DNA from: Seiridium cupressi
Taxonomy: Eukaryota; Ascomycota; Sordariomycetes; Amphisphaeriales; Sporocadaceae
NCBI GenBank assembly: GCA_036674765.1
Contig: JARVKI010000126.1
Location: 40,275-104,274, forward strand
Reading direction: 5' to 3'
DNA: 64,000 nucleotides
Shown in pieces: positions 34,407 through 45,745 of this stretch (its first letter is position 1; each line of letters starts with the position of its first letter). The notes beneath the pieces were generated by a model. The model had not been told where the DNA came from, made no database searches, and saw nothing but the letters and a program-made list of their open reading frames with translations. Position numbers and translations under genes: made by a program.

Positions 34407-35925
34407 GGGGTCTCTGCTGCAGATACCGAAGGGCGACTCCAGTGGAAATTGGTACTTAGTTCTGGGCCCGTGTATCGTTCTGATCGTCCTTGAAGAGGTG
34501 CCTAAAGTCTGAAGTCTGTGGACGCCGATTTCTGACTGGAATTAAATTGCGGGTTCAAGGTGAATGTACATCAGCTTGATTGAATCCGGGCGCCACAAAG
34601 GATTATGCAAGGTGAGATTCAAGAATGCACAGCACACCACAACCAGCCAGTGTTGGCCTTGCTCCTGCGGCGAGTGAGCGTCTCACCCACCACCCCACCT
34701 GCTAATATGACGTCGTTTAATGCGCCTCTTTTCTTCATGACTACATTAATGTACATTGTATACAATCGGGCAAGGCCACAGCCAAAGCTCCTACCAGAAC
34801 AACAGCATGCATATTCGTTGTAAATATCTCAGTAGCATGGAGCTGTGCATTGTATTGTATTGAATCTTATATCTTTCAGCAAATAAATTATAGAAACGTC
34901 CACAGCACTCCATGCCAATTCTTATCCACTACCCAAAGCTGTTCATACACTTCTACGTTCTATTGAGCACGGGTTGTCATCAATCGATGCCGGATTTTTG
35001 AAACTGGCCTTCGCATCCTCAATCTTGACTGTCAGCTTCAAGCCCAGTCATCAACGCATCAGCGGCGTACAAAGCCCCTGTCCACTACATTTCCCAGATG
35101 CCTAAACGCCTCCCATTGAGTGATCTTACGTTCATGCTATGAATGTGTCACACATAATTGAATAATCTAAATATAATCCTTTTCGTGGAACACGAAATCC
35201 AACCTCCGCCGTGGTGAGTGCACTTGGTACAAGACCCCAAAGTCGTGACCCCATCTAACAAGTCTTCATTATCCACCTGAATTTCCGATATTGCTTCAAT
35301 TTGACGGAGTGATTATCGAACCGACAAAGTTGATCATGTTACAGTTGTTCGGATCCTACTTACTATAGTCCCAAGTTGTAGATACCATTTTCGGTGAATG
35401 CAGCCACACCAACTGAGGGTCAGTGTATGGGCGCTTATGGGTGTCATGAAAACGCAGATCGGGCCACGCCGACCAATTAGGCTGTCGACTGCCCACAGGA
35501 CGGTCAGAAAACACTTCACATCTTGAACCAGTCTTGACAGCAAGGGACCATTCCTGTCAGACAGTTCAACAAACAAGCGGGCTGAGTGAATCCCACTAGA
35601 CTGAGTCTATATCCTTGAAGGATATACTTGACTACTCACACTGAAGCCTCTAAGTTCATAGTGTCAGTTATGGGAGTGCTTGCTTATCACATCCAAACCA
35701 CCAGCCCCCAATAAGGATTCACAACGTCATTGCAGCGGCCTGGGGCAAGCGTACAGACCTACTAGTAGCCACTCCATTTATAGTGTAATATGAGTGAGAT
35801 GTTCTAGGTTCTTAATCTATATTGCCTCAAGGAGGGATGATCATATGCGAACCACATGATTAAGCCCTTGGAGAGGTTGTAGACTTCCATTAGGATCAGG
35901 ATGAATTGCGGCGTAGCCATTTGGG
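34407..35925. other. Gene-free stretch, divergent promoters
   Basis: Lies between the F-box gene (minus) and the NucA/NucB-like gene (plus). No coding relic recognised. Confidence 0.4.
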
Positions 35926-35933
35926 TATAAAGG
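35926..35933 (+). promoter_or_regulatory. TATA box of the NucA/NucB-like gene
   Basis: TATAAAGG about 120 nt upstream of the ATG at 36053, a usual distance for a fungal TATA element with a 5' leader of about 90 nt. Confidence 0.55.
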
Positions 35934-36052
35934 TTCGTATGCTCGTTGCGATGATCATGTAGAGAAAGGGTATCTATCGGCTGTTTGATTCATATCTGTT
36001 CCTCTGTTTCTTGATTACTTTCAAAGGATATAGAACAAGATATATAGTAAAA

Positions 36053-37693
36053 ATGAAACTCATCACCACATCCTGGCTCGCGGCTTGCATCAGTATTTGC
36101 TATGGCCAGACAAGTACAGTCAATGGTAGGGCTGAGTATGAGGGCACAGCCGTTGCGACCAACCCGTTAGGGATACCCACGATGGCTTACAACTGCGCTA
36201 AGATGCCTAGCATCTGCGAGAATGTGAACGCCAATTCGGCGCGGAACGGACGTGGCAATTACGCCCTCCGCAGAGACAACAACGGCCACTTAGGTAGGCT
36301 TGCCAACGTGGACTTTTTGGAACCCAACGTCGATACGGACCAGGACCGTATCGACAACCGCAGAGACCAAGAGTCGTGCCCGGGAAATTGGAAAGCAAAT
36401 CACCCTTGTCCTGAAACCAACCAACCCCTTGTGGTTCCCGAGCCGTTCAACAGGGGCCACCGTACTGTATCCAATGGCTTTGTGGGCCAGCGCCTGAGTC
36501 CTAATCTGCCACAGGGCGCGGCAGGTTCATATCAGATAGCTGATCCTAGTGGCGCTGACGCCGGTATGGCCTGGACGTGCGACGAGTTCCCGCCAGCATT
36601 TTCCGTTGAAGGCGACGATGATGCGAACGGTGTTTCGGCCAACACCTATTGTGCACCATGGGGCTTGGCAGCGTGCGATGGTGCTTTCACGTTGTCAGAA
36701 CAGGATTGGCAGAGCAATGCCCATGGGACCATCAAGCAAAGAGCCGGGCCGACCCCTGGCGCAACGGGCATTTTTACGATTCGTTTCGTGGCCGATTTCC
36801 TTGATGACGATGATGCATGGGCTTCGAGGGTGGACTATTATGTCGAGGGCGGCGAGGCTGGATTCATCTACGGTGTCAGCGAACTGGCTCAGCGTCGGTC
36901 CATCGCTGATGACCTATCACTGGTCAGCGAGCGCACTTTTGATAACGGAACCATTGTTCAATTATCCAAAAGGGTCCCACTAGACCACGGCCGCCGTAAC
37001 TTGTTATCATCCAGAGACGGCGACGAGATCGATGAGTTCGCAAAGAGAGACGGAGTACCCGTCGCGACACGGACTATCTCCGACGCCACTTTAGTCGCAC
37101 GTGAAAAATGCACACAGCCAGCCTACACAAAAGACCCTGCCCAGAGCGGCATCGAGAACCCCACCCAGCCTGCTAAGCCGACAGTCAGAACATCCACCTT
37201 TACAACAATCTCTACCAAGGCCACTAGCAAGCCAAGTACTACACCCACTAGCACACCTGACATATGCAAATTGACGATCGAAGAGATCTGGACCTGCGAG
37301 GCGTCTGATACCAACCTCTATGCCAGCATGAGCCTGACGGATGCCAACGGCAAGAAGATCTATTCCACCCCGGGCTCAACCTCGAGCCCCGGAGTTCCAA
37401 TTGATGACCCTAAGGGCTACTCAGTCAAAGAGGACGGAATGGATACGGAGCTACTAGTCGTAGGCGAGCATACGAAGGATTATATCCAATTCACCTATGG
37501 CGACCAGTCGTGGACAAGCTCCTCAACATCGGGGACGCCGAGCTGTAAGCTAAATGGAGACAACTGGGATTCCTCCGGTCCGAAGTGTCCAGGAGCGGCA
37601 CAGGTAAGATTATTTATGTGCTTTTGAATATCTTTGCTCGCTAATGGTCACCCTTCACAGACCCGAACGTATGACTGTACTTATAAGTGCTGA
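36053..37693 (+). CDS. Secreted protein with NucA/NucB-like nuclease domain
   Basis: Two exons, 36053-37603 and a last exon of only 33 nt at 37661-37693 (TRTYDCTYKC and stop), give 527 aa. The ATG at 36053 yields a clean signal peptide (MKLITTSWLAACISICYGQ); an upstream in-frame ATG at 36011 would bury it. The central part has the hallmarks of a NucA/NucB-type DNase domain: a basic segment DNRRDQESCPGNW and the acidic cysteine motif MAWTCDEFPPA (CDEFPPA at 176-182), which resembles the CDEYPFA-type active-site motif. A Ser/Thr-rich linker (about 385-405) separates it from a C-terminal Cys-containing domain. It should be secreted and may degrade extracellular nucleic acid. The domain call is by motif and should be tested with a profile search. 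Confidence 0.75.
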
Positions 37694-37851
37694 GTAACAA
37701 GTTAGGTGTTGTAAGCTGTGGATTTAGGTTCCATATATTATGTGTTTTATCAGTGCGACTTTTGGTTTCTTGTAGCACTGGAAAGCCAACAAAGGCTATA
37801 CATGTCAGCAATGGAGTTTGAGAAAGTAGGAGATTATGGGCAAATCCACAC

Positions 37852-38220
37852 TTGAATATAACAGAACCGCTTACAGCTTCATCACTACCGGATAGTGTGC
37901 ACCATTGCAAACATAGTGAAACGTTCAATTCAATAGGAGAAATTGAGGACCCCGTATTTTATGCCTTGATAAATGGGTCGAATATTTTGGCGATTAGTGA
38001 ATGCAGGGTGTTCATTCGTTCAGAGAACCTGCGGTGCAAACAAGTTACATTTCTAGAGGCTGACCAGGTTGCGTTCGCATGTCATGATCTCGAGAAAGCT
38101 TTGCCAGGTTCCTACGGCCACTTGGAGGAAAGTTTTTGTATCTGGGAGGATGAACTGCTCATAATTACATGCCCATTGAGAAGTTCATATGCACTACAAG
38201 CCCTGGAGGACTGCGGATAG
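37852..38220 (+). other. Orphan open frame, possibly a coding relic
   Basis: A 122-codon frame starting from a non-ATG codon, protein-like in composition (QVTFLEADQVAFACHDLEKAL, FCIWEDELLIITCP). No ATG opens it and no partner exon was found. It may be the remnant of a larger gene or a chance frame. Confidence 0.25.
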
Positions 38221-39279
38221 AAGCAAACTTGCCACGCCTGGCAATGGCCCTTGAACGGCGTGTTGACTATGTGAGATTGGTGCTGACCCAGTCATTTGTA
38301 TATCATCATGCACAATTCGCAGCTCAGCTGTTGAAGAAGTAGATCCATCCAGACGGTTACTCAAGACGTGTGGTGAACTTGCCGGAAACCGCGAAACATG
38401 ATATAGGTCTAGATGGATCATTGCAGGATGTAGTCATTCAATGACTTTTCCTAGTTAGCGATATACCTCCCTTACTGTCTAGGAAGCTTATTTCTTTGTC
38501 CACACGAGGGGGAAATAGTCACCAGCAAAGTAATTGAGATTCCTCGAGGACGCAGTTTATGAATTATGCCATTGTTTTGTCGATATATTCACTGGACCTG
38601 ATTTGACCGCCTCCAACTCTAGTGACTGAGATCGGCTGCGAGAACAAGGCAAGTCCTCGTAAGGAGCTAATCTACATATCCGCTAAGTGAGGTGCGTAGC
38701 AATGAGCTTCAAATTTGTTAATAATTCTGTTCGTTCACATAGACAGGATCGCACCAAGAGAAAGTTGCAAGCAACGACAATTGCCATGGAATTAAATTGC
38801 GATGGTAAATGGATGTATCGACCCCTAGCACAGCAGTCAGCGGGCAGTTTAAGCGTCAAATATCTATTAATAAACAAGCTCCCCAATAGTACGCTAACCG
38901 ATAGATTCATGTACCATCAAATGGATGGTTGTGTTGTGGTTGTAGCCTGGAAGGCAGTTTATGATTATGGATCATTTTGGAACATATGGTTACTAATGCC
39001 ACAATTAAGGCGACGCATGTTGCGTAACCGGCTTTCCTACATATGGTTAACGGCGGCGGCGGGCATTTGTCACCATCGCGTATTTCCTCGGTCACTAAAC
39101 GCGAGCGCTGGTTCCGTCATTCCATTCCAATTTGTAAGCGCTAGGCGATGGTCCCACTCCATGAACCCGAGCTGTTGGGCAGACTAAACCGGGGTTCGGT
39201 CATCCGGAGTTAGTGGGTTCCTGGGGTTGTCAGCAATCAGATATTGAGGTTGAATGAAGCAGTGAGGGGGACAGAAGTC
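38221..39279. other. Gene-free stretch before the SDR
   Basis: No supported gene. A plus-strand frame at 38687-39187 lacks motifs and has unlike codon use. Confidence 0.4.
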
Positions 39280-39290
39280 GTATATATAAT
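39280..39290 (+). promoter_or_regulatory. TATA box of the SDR gene
   Basis: A TATATATAAT element lies about 175 nt before the SDR ATG (39461). It is followed by an A/C-rich leader (39310-39455), typical for efficiently translated fungal mRNAs. Confidence 0.6.
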
Positions 39291-39460
39291 ACCCCGCCCT
39301 TTCTAAACCAAGCTCAATCTATCTGAACCGCCCTTCGAACACTCACAACACTTACAATAACACCTTACCACCTAGAAACCTGAACCAAGAGCAATACCAC
39401 ACCATCACAAACCCTATTAGTCTCCATACTCCCATCCATTTCAATATACAATCAAGCGAG

Positions 39461-40459
39461 ATGGCCAAGTTATCCCAAATTCGTTCGGCCAACGCTTCCC
39501 TGAAATCAGCCCGCTCGGGTCTCACAGCCGTGGTGGTCGGTGGGACAAACGGCATTGGCCAGGGCTTTCTAAAGGCATTGGCCGCCCAAACCGATAGCCC
39601 TAAGATCTATATTGTGGGCCGTGGTGCAGAGAGGCTTTCTGCCATAGTCTCAGAACTTCAATCATTAAACCGTACTGGAACGTACATTCCGGTACCAGCA
39701 GCAGATCTCACACTGCTCTCCGATGTTGAGAAGGCGACAGCTCAGATTCTGGAGAAGGAATCAAAGGTGGATCTTCTATTCATGTCGCAAGGCTTCCTCA
39801 CATTCGCCGCCAGGAATGAGAGCGTGGAAGGACTCGATAAGGCCACCTCCATCCGTCACTACGCCCGCACACTGTTTATTCTGAATCTCATACCGCTCTT
39901 GAATGCTGCACCATCGCCACGTGTGATTTCCGTTTTGGCAGGAGGCCAGGAAGGCGCTATCATCCCCGATGATCTCGAGTTCAAGGGCCCAAAGAACTAC
40001 ACTCTCGGCAAGGTCAACAACGCCACAAGCAGTTACGTCACCCTGACACTTGAGCAGTTGCAGAAGCGGAACCCGAAGATCAGCTTCATACATGCCTTTC
40101 CCGGGCTTGTCAAGACAAATCTATTCAATACAGAGCACTTTGGGCTTGCAATCTCATTTCTGGTCAATTGGATCGTCATCCCACTTGTGGGCCGCCTCTT
40201 CTTCACCTCACAGGAGGGCGCAGGAGAGAAGTTCTTGTTCGTGGCTTCGAGTCCGAGCTTTGGCGCTCAGGGCGACAGCAAGGACTTGGCTGTCGGATCC
40301 AACGGTCAGAAGGGTAGCGGTGCCTATACGCTCGATGAGGCGCCAGAGGCTGTGCACAACGATACAGTATTGGCGCCTCTGAGGAAAGACGGGTGGGACA
40401 TCAAGATTTACGAGCACACGATCAACAAATTGGAGAGCGTTCTGGGCAGGAAGTTTTGA
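39461..40459 (+). CDS. Short-chain dehydrogenase/reductase-like protein
   Basis: Intact single exon, 332 aa. The cofactor loop VGGTNGIG (residues 26-33) and the following IYIVGRGAERL strand fit an NAD(P)-binding Rossmann fold; the Arg after the second strand suggests NADP. The expected strand with the catalytic Ser is present (PRVISVLAGG), but the YxxxK pair is not: the region reads SSYVTLTLEQL, so Tyr is followed by Thr where Lys is expected. The segment ISFIHAFPGLVKTNLF matches the PG-V-T loop of the family. This SDR subgroup is common in secondary-metabolite clusters, but no cluster is visible here. It may work with an altered mechanism or serve a non-catalytic role. No signal peptide; a hydrophobic stretch around 228-250 may touch membranes. 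Confidence 0.88.
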   Translation: MAKLSQIRSANASLKSARSGLTAVVVGGTNGIGQGFLKALAAQTDSPKIYIVGRGAERLSAIVSELQSLNRTGTYIPVPAADLTLLSDVEKATAQILEKESKVDLLFMSQGFLTFAARNESVEGLDKATSIRHYARTLFILNLIPLLNAAPSPRVISVLAGGQEGAIIPDDLEFKGPKNYTLGKVNNATSSYVTLTLEQLQKRNPKISFIHAFPGLVKTNLFNTEHFGLAISFLVNWIVIPLVGRLFFTSQEGAGEKFLFVASSPSFGAQGDSKDLAVGSNGQKGSGAYTLDEAPEAVHNDTVLAPLRKDGWDIKIYEHTINKLESVLGRKF

Positions 40460-42249
40460 GAAGTTGGTACAGAATTAGGAGACAGTGGTATAAGGGGCCT
40501 GTAATAATCTTAATACACATGTAAACCTAAATACGGGACCCCTTCAAGGCGAATATCACAATCATCGGTTAATTACAAGAAGTTATCCTGCGAGTCTTTC
40601 CTGTTTCCAAGTGCAGTTTGCTTCTCTTTCGTTTTGCATTCTTTTCCTAGGGTAGCGAGGACACCAATCTACATACAGTTTATCAATGCGGACGACTCAA
40701 CATGCTTACTATTATTTTGGTAGCGAGTGTGGAGCACCAGTCTCGGCGGCTTACGGAGACCTGTCCCCCTTTCAGCAAAGTGCACCGAACAGCCCTGGCG
40801 ATCATGCGCGGGGTTCTTATGTTCACAACAACGTACTTATACACGAGACCTTTCCCGTACGTAGGATATGGGGTGTAACCTAGAGTATCAGTGATTGTAG
40901 ATTTATCTCACCTACGACTCTCAGCTCGAGACATTAAAACTCTATTATTTTCCAAATGCTGCCTGAACTCGCTGTTTTGCATGCCCCATCGCCTGAGACG
41001 CTAAAGTTTCGGCATCCGTATAGACCCTGCAAGGATGGGTACTTACGATGGCTGCTTAAGATAGCTGGGAATTGCACGCCTCGCTTCTTTTCGTGAATCG
41101 ATTCGTTCTGCCCCAAGGGTTGCTCTGCTTCTACCTTGTCAGTACGCTTCGTAAGCAAACTTCGTATTTGCTTTGCTTAGCGAGATACCCAGCCCTAAAT
41201 CAGCAGACTTTACGCGCACTTCATGCGAGAAACGCAGCAAGAGTCATGAGGTGAGTTGGATTCACAGCATGTGCATTTCGCATAGGCCTGTGCCACAATT
41301 TCGATTGACTAATGTGAATCATGGCTTTGCCGAGACATGGATAGAGGTTCATGGGTGGGCGAGAAGATAGCAGAAAGCAGAAAAGGCAGAGGAGTTTCCC
41401 CTCCGGTCTGTCAATTGCTTGCAACTGGACGAGCTGTCACGTGGCATACGGCTGATACCATGTCCAAGGCCTACCGAACATGGTGGCTGCTAGACATAGT
41501 AACCATGCACTGGCCAGGCGACTCTTGCCGGTGGCGATATTTGAACAGGTGCTGCTCTTTTAGATACCGTTTCTAGGTTTCTGCTATCTTATATCTTACC
41601 GAAGGCCTGCATATAAAGATACTCCTGCTATATCCATCACGCTCTGCTTCCCTTCCAATTTGTAGTACTAACATGACACTTACGAAAAACCATTGACCTT
41701 GTGATGGTGACAAGCGACCAATAGAATGGCGACGCGTAGACAATTCCATCTAAGTTGAAGTTATGGGCTGAGCTATGCTTTGAGAACCCTACAGGCATTC
41801 TCGAGAGCGATGAGGTTAGCTTGACATGTTGTCCTTTGTTGTCATTGTTTCGGATTGTCCCCTTTCGGAAACAGTATTCACATGCTCTGATACAAAATGA
41901 GGAGGGGGATTCATCGAAACATACGAACGTCAGCTCTCTCACATCCATCTAAAATATTAACCTCGATCTATATGAGGAGAGTCCGAATTGGTGAGAAGAG
42001 CAAGCGTATACGCGATAGGTCAGGCAGCTGCCATAGACCGCTGGAAGTCAGCTACCGATGAACGCCTGGCTTAGGGGTAGCTAGACATTCAATGATGCTG
42101 AGACAGGGGAACTTTGGTACTAGTAAATCAATAGTATTTAGAATCATACATCATTTCTGCATATACCGGCTATAGTGCGATGGTAGGTGTGATTTCCTAG
42201 CAGCAAAGTTGCATCCCATTGGTGGACTTGGTTTCTAGATAGTGGAACT
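40460..42249. other. 1.8-kb gene-free stretch
   Basis: No coding relic recognised. Confidence 0.4.
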
Positions 42250-43040
42250 CATGATTTTACAACCCACTCTCTTTGAACCAAAAGCTCTAGAGGTTCTTCC
42301 AAAATGAAACATGTCCGGGACAATATCACTTCTTTCTTCAAAGTCTTCCCACCACAGAAGCTTACAGAATCTCGCATACCAGTCAGCAAGAGGCTTTAAA
42401 TTGCTCATTCCTCAGCATGAATATCCCATATATCAGGTCGATGAACCTCACATTTGAGGCAAGGGTCACATCAGCTAAACCTGGGCCACTGACACCTGGT
42501 GTGATCCATCGGTTTTTGGACAGTCCGTTCTGCTCCGCCCATGCTTGTAATTTGAGCAGACCTTTGATCTCGTTGGTTGGGCATTTAGTGCAGTCGCACG
42601 TTGCTGTCCGGCACAGTGTTTCGGAGAAAATAGTTGGTCTCAAGTGCAGTTATGTTGATTTTCCCGACCATGTCCATCATCATTGCGCGCTCCACCGCGG
42701 ACTTCGGCTGCATAGGATGCTCCGGGTACAGTACCTCAAGATACAAGATAATTGACGTGCTCTCGTAGATGAATCATGTTTTGCCGGTCGACATATCGGT
42801 AGTTCGCATGCAGGGATTCGATGCCCCCTCCGGTTGGGGATCAGCTGAATCACCACAGACCCAGCCTTTGGTTGTGTCGATCTTGACAGGATTGATGCGA
42901 AGGTCGGGTCTTGTAGTCTTCCCCTGAAGAAGGTCCGTGGCCGAGTCCACAAGACCCTTAATCAAGAGGGTGTACATCACTCTCCGAGAGAATGCGCCCT
43001 CTGTCCACAGCCAAAGAGTATGTTGGCGATCCATGGTCAT
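42250..43040 (-). pseudogene. GST-like protein pseudogene
   Basis: From an ATG at 43040 the minus strand reads LWLWTEGAFSRRVMYTLLIKGL, DLLQGKTTRPDLRINPVKID and GWVCGDSADPQPEGASNPC, then hits a TGA after STGKT. The same frame continues as FIYESTSIILYLEVLYPEHP, the ESxxI glutathione-site motif, and AMMMDMVGKINITALE. A one-base shift near 42600 leads into LLKLQAWAEQNGLSKNRW and GPGLADVTLASNVRF, the GST C-terminal helix with its conserved Asp. A further shift gives ADWYARFCKLLWWEDFEER. One nonsense codon and two frameshifts make it a pseudogene of a fungal GST-like family. The stop after STGKT could be read as an intron only if the following motif were ignored. Confidence 0.75.
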
Positions 43041-43573
43041 TTTGGAGGAGAACAGCAGAGTATCGGCGTAAAATTGCGAATTGATGAGCCTGGGTTCAGG
43101 AGATAAGAGCGAAGAGGGTACTACTGTAGTTATAATAGCTATACAACATGGGGCATATAACACCGGACGTCCAATTCCTATTAGTATGCACGTCTGCGAC
43201 TTACAGTGTATTGACAATTTTGCGAATAGTCGCCGACAAGACACCGGCGACCTGTGTTCGAAGTGCGTCTACATTAAAATGGGAATTGAATTGTAAAAGA
43301 AAACCCACTTGTTTATGGATATCCAAAAAGTTTCCGAGATGGAGCCGTCACCCTGCACGATATTCTATGATTATATAGAGATGACATGGATACTTGCACT
43401 GAGGACAGAATACTTACATGATTGGGTGCGATCATTACTTTATTGTTGAGCGGGCATTTACCGGCAGCTCTCTAATATCGTTAACACGGTATGGGTCTCA
43501 CAATGAAAGATGAGTATTTGAAATTCTGCACGCTCCTTTCTTACATGAAATTCGTGCAGTTGAACTAGAGCAG
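43041..43573. other. Intergenic between two diverging relics
   Basis: Would have been the shared promoter between the GST-like gene (minus) and the O-methyltransferase gene (plus), or holds the lost 5' end of the latter. No coding signal seen. Confidence 0.4.
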
Positions 43574-44177
43574 ATGGGTCCATATAGGCAACGCTGCATG
43601 GGTATGAACTTGTGGCATTCATTGGTAGGCTGCGAGATGAACCCCATACTTACTGCACTGCTCCACCAAATTGGTTTGATGAGAATCTACAATTACACCT
43701 CAGTCAGTTCACTACCCTATACATATTGCATTTGTCCGGGATCTCGAGTCCATTATCGCCAAAGCCCAGGAGAACGTGCCGTCAGACCTTTCCGGCCGAT
43801 TTACCTTGATGGGTGATAACTTCTTCGAGCTACATCTAGTGTCCGGCTCAAACGTATAGTTTTTTGGATGGATATCTCACAACTAGCCCGAAAAATACTA
43901 TACCAAGATCCTAAAGATCCTCATCCCAAATTTACGGTCTGGCGCCAAAGTAATTGTCAGGAAAGTTCTTCCTAGATCTGGCGAAATCCCAAGAGGAACG
44001 AAGGTCCGGATGAAGAGTTTCAACGTCATGACTTCCATCTAGAACGCTAGGGAGAGGTAACTAGGCGTTTGGGCGGAACTATTTTACAAGACAGACGACA
44101 TGTTCTGTATTGAGGGTGCTACACAACCACCGGGATCAAACAACACGTTGATGATGGCGGTCTGGGAGGAGAATTAA
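43574..44177 (+). pseudogene. O-methyltransferase pseudogene, C-terminal half
   Basis: Plus-strand pieces in family order: HYPIHIAFVRDLESII (counterpart of the VQDLP strand), VPSDLSGRFTLMGDNFFE, a TAG where the DVYLLR strand should be, FFGWISHN then another stop, TKILKILIPNLRSGAKVIVRKVLP (the LxpGakvLI strand), MKSFNVMTSI followed by stop, and LFYKTDDMFCIEG...MMAVWEEN ending in TAA at 44175-44177. Several stops and frameshifts are present, and the SAM-binding GxGxG loop and most of the N-terminal dimerisation domain are not visible. Intact relatives methylate hydroxyls of aromatic secondary metabolites using SAM. Confidence 0.75.
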
Positions 44178-44300
44178 AAGTCGTGGTAAAACATTTATAA
44201 CTTACAGGCTATAGTTTTATGAATCTTTTTATCTTCAGCAACTATTTATCATCCTTCCCTGTTCGTTCCCAACCTTGATGTCACACTCAAATTCTATGCC

Positions 44301-45203
44301 CTACCAAAGGGTTGGCGGGGGATTATAGTAGACGGGCGGCTGCGGAGCTGTAGCAAGCGTTATCAACATCTCGAGTTCCAGACCTGACTTCGTTTTTTTC
44401 CTATTTGCATCATCCTGCTTTATTTCTTCCGTTTCCTCCTTGGGATTCTTCCCTAAGATAAGGCTGACAAGCGAGAAAAACCTCTCAGTCTCGGTTGCGA
44501 ACCCATGTAGGTCCTTGACCATCTGGCAACCATAGTCACCTGCTGGTAAATTCTGTAGCCGTATAAGAGCATCTCTAAGAGATACACCAACGATCTTATA
44601 GACACTGGTAAACATGGAAGCCGTATTACTCTCCTTCGAGCCCGGAACAAAATTCTCTCGGAACCATTGCTCAAACAATCTTAATAGGGTACTATGTTGC
44701 TCGCTAAGATCGTTCAATATGCAGCGAATCTGATTTAACTCCCCTTTGGAGACTGCAGCCTGTATTTTGGGTGGAGGGTTGAAGCTCGAGTAGAATGCCG
44801 GTCTTCTTGGCGGCGTTGGACCGGAGGAAGGATCAAAAGACCGTAGTAGGTTATTATTGTTGTATTGCGCGACGGACTGTGGCACACTCGTATTGGAAGC
44901 CGCTGTACTGTCGGGTCCTTCTTCCGACACAGCAAACAACAAGTCGTAGCACTCACGAATCTGAATGAATTTTTCATGAGGTTGTGTCGACGAACTTGCC
45001 TTGTCTGGGTGGTGTTTGAGCGCTAACTTGGCGAAAGCCTTCTTGAGCTCGAGCCGGCTTGCTCCAGTGCTAACACCTAGAGTTGCCCGAGCTTCCTCGA
45101 ATGTCAGATTGGCGCGATTTGACATGTTGATAATGGTAAAAGAGAAACTTTGGTGCAGCGATAGAGCACCAAATGTGGCGTGGGAACTTTTATTTGAAGA
45201 CAT
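44301..45203 (-). CDS. J-domain (DnaJ-like) protein
   Basis: Intact frame, 300 aa from the first ATG; a second in-frame Met at residue 27 (MSNRANLTFEEA) directly precedes the domain and may be the true start (274 aa). The J-domain covers about residues 33-90 and has the HPD motif at 65-67 (LALKHHPDKAS) needed to stimulate Hsp70 ATPase, with a normal helix IV (KFIQIRECYDLL). There is no Gly/Phe region and no zinc finger, so it is a class C J-protein. The remaining 200 residues are helical and charged, ending in a Lys/Glu-rich patch and a Pro-rich tail; they carry no motif I recognise and presumably determine the client. No organelle signal is evident. Confidence 0.85.
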   Translation of the reverse strand: MSSNKSSHATFGALSLHQSFSFTIINMSNRANLTFEEARATLGVSTGASRLELKKAFAKLALKHHPDKASSSTQPHEKFIQIRECYDLLFAVSEEGPDSTAASNTSVPQSVAQYNNNNLLRSFDPSSGPTPPRRPAFYSSFNPPPKIQAAVSKGELNQIRCILNDLSEQHSTLLRLFEQWFRENFVPGSKESNTASMFTSVYKIVGVSLRDALIRLQNLPAGDYGCQMVKDLHGFATETERFFSLVSLILGKNPKEETEEIKQDDANRKKTKSGLELEMLITLATAPQPPVYYNPPPTLW

Positions 45204-45745
45204 GTCTTACAAGAATACAGGACAAGCGACCTTTGTCCAACGTTTGATAATGCGGCCTCCTGAAAACTAAATATATGTCAAGTGGATAAGAGAAGAACAA
45301 TATACCTATGTTCTAATTGTTTCCTCACGAATTCGAAAGTAAGTTGATGTATATCAAGGCTTTAGGTAGACAAAGGACTAGTCTTATATGCAACAAACCT
45401 GAGTGGATCAAAGGTCCGCACTTCGTGCTAGCACTGTTCTTATCCCTTATCTCACTATACATGAGGTGGCGGTAAGCATCATGGCAAATCTATACTGCAG
45501 ATGAGTCTCTCACCGCTTTATACAAACGTTCTGATCTGTCTCTTGAACAGGTAACCCGGCATTCTCGTGTATTGCGCATAAAACATCCTGAATGTATTCT
45601 CTGCTACAAAAATCGGCGTATACTCAGACTATTCCGACTCGTACCCGATGATCCGAGCTAGCCAGCCAGCAGTGCCCATTATAGAATATGTAACTGCACT
45701 CATTAGAAACAGTTGGGCCTTGTCTCCAAACAATATTGGACCCTT
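45204..45745. other. Intergenic
   Basis: No feature seen. Confidence 0.4.

Noticed and set aside
38687..39187. Plus-strand frame of 166 codons before the SDR
   Set aside because: No family signature, composition unlike neighbouring genes, overlapped by equally open frames on the other strand.
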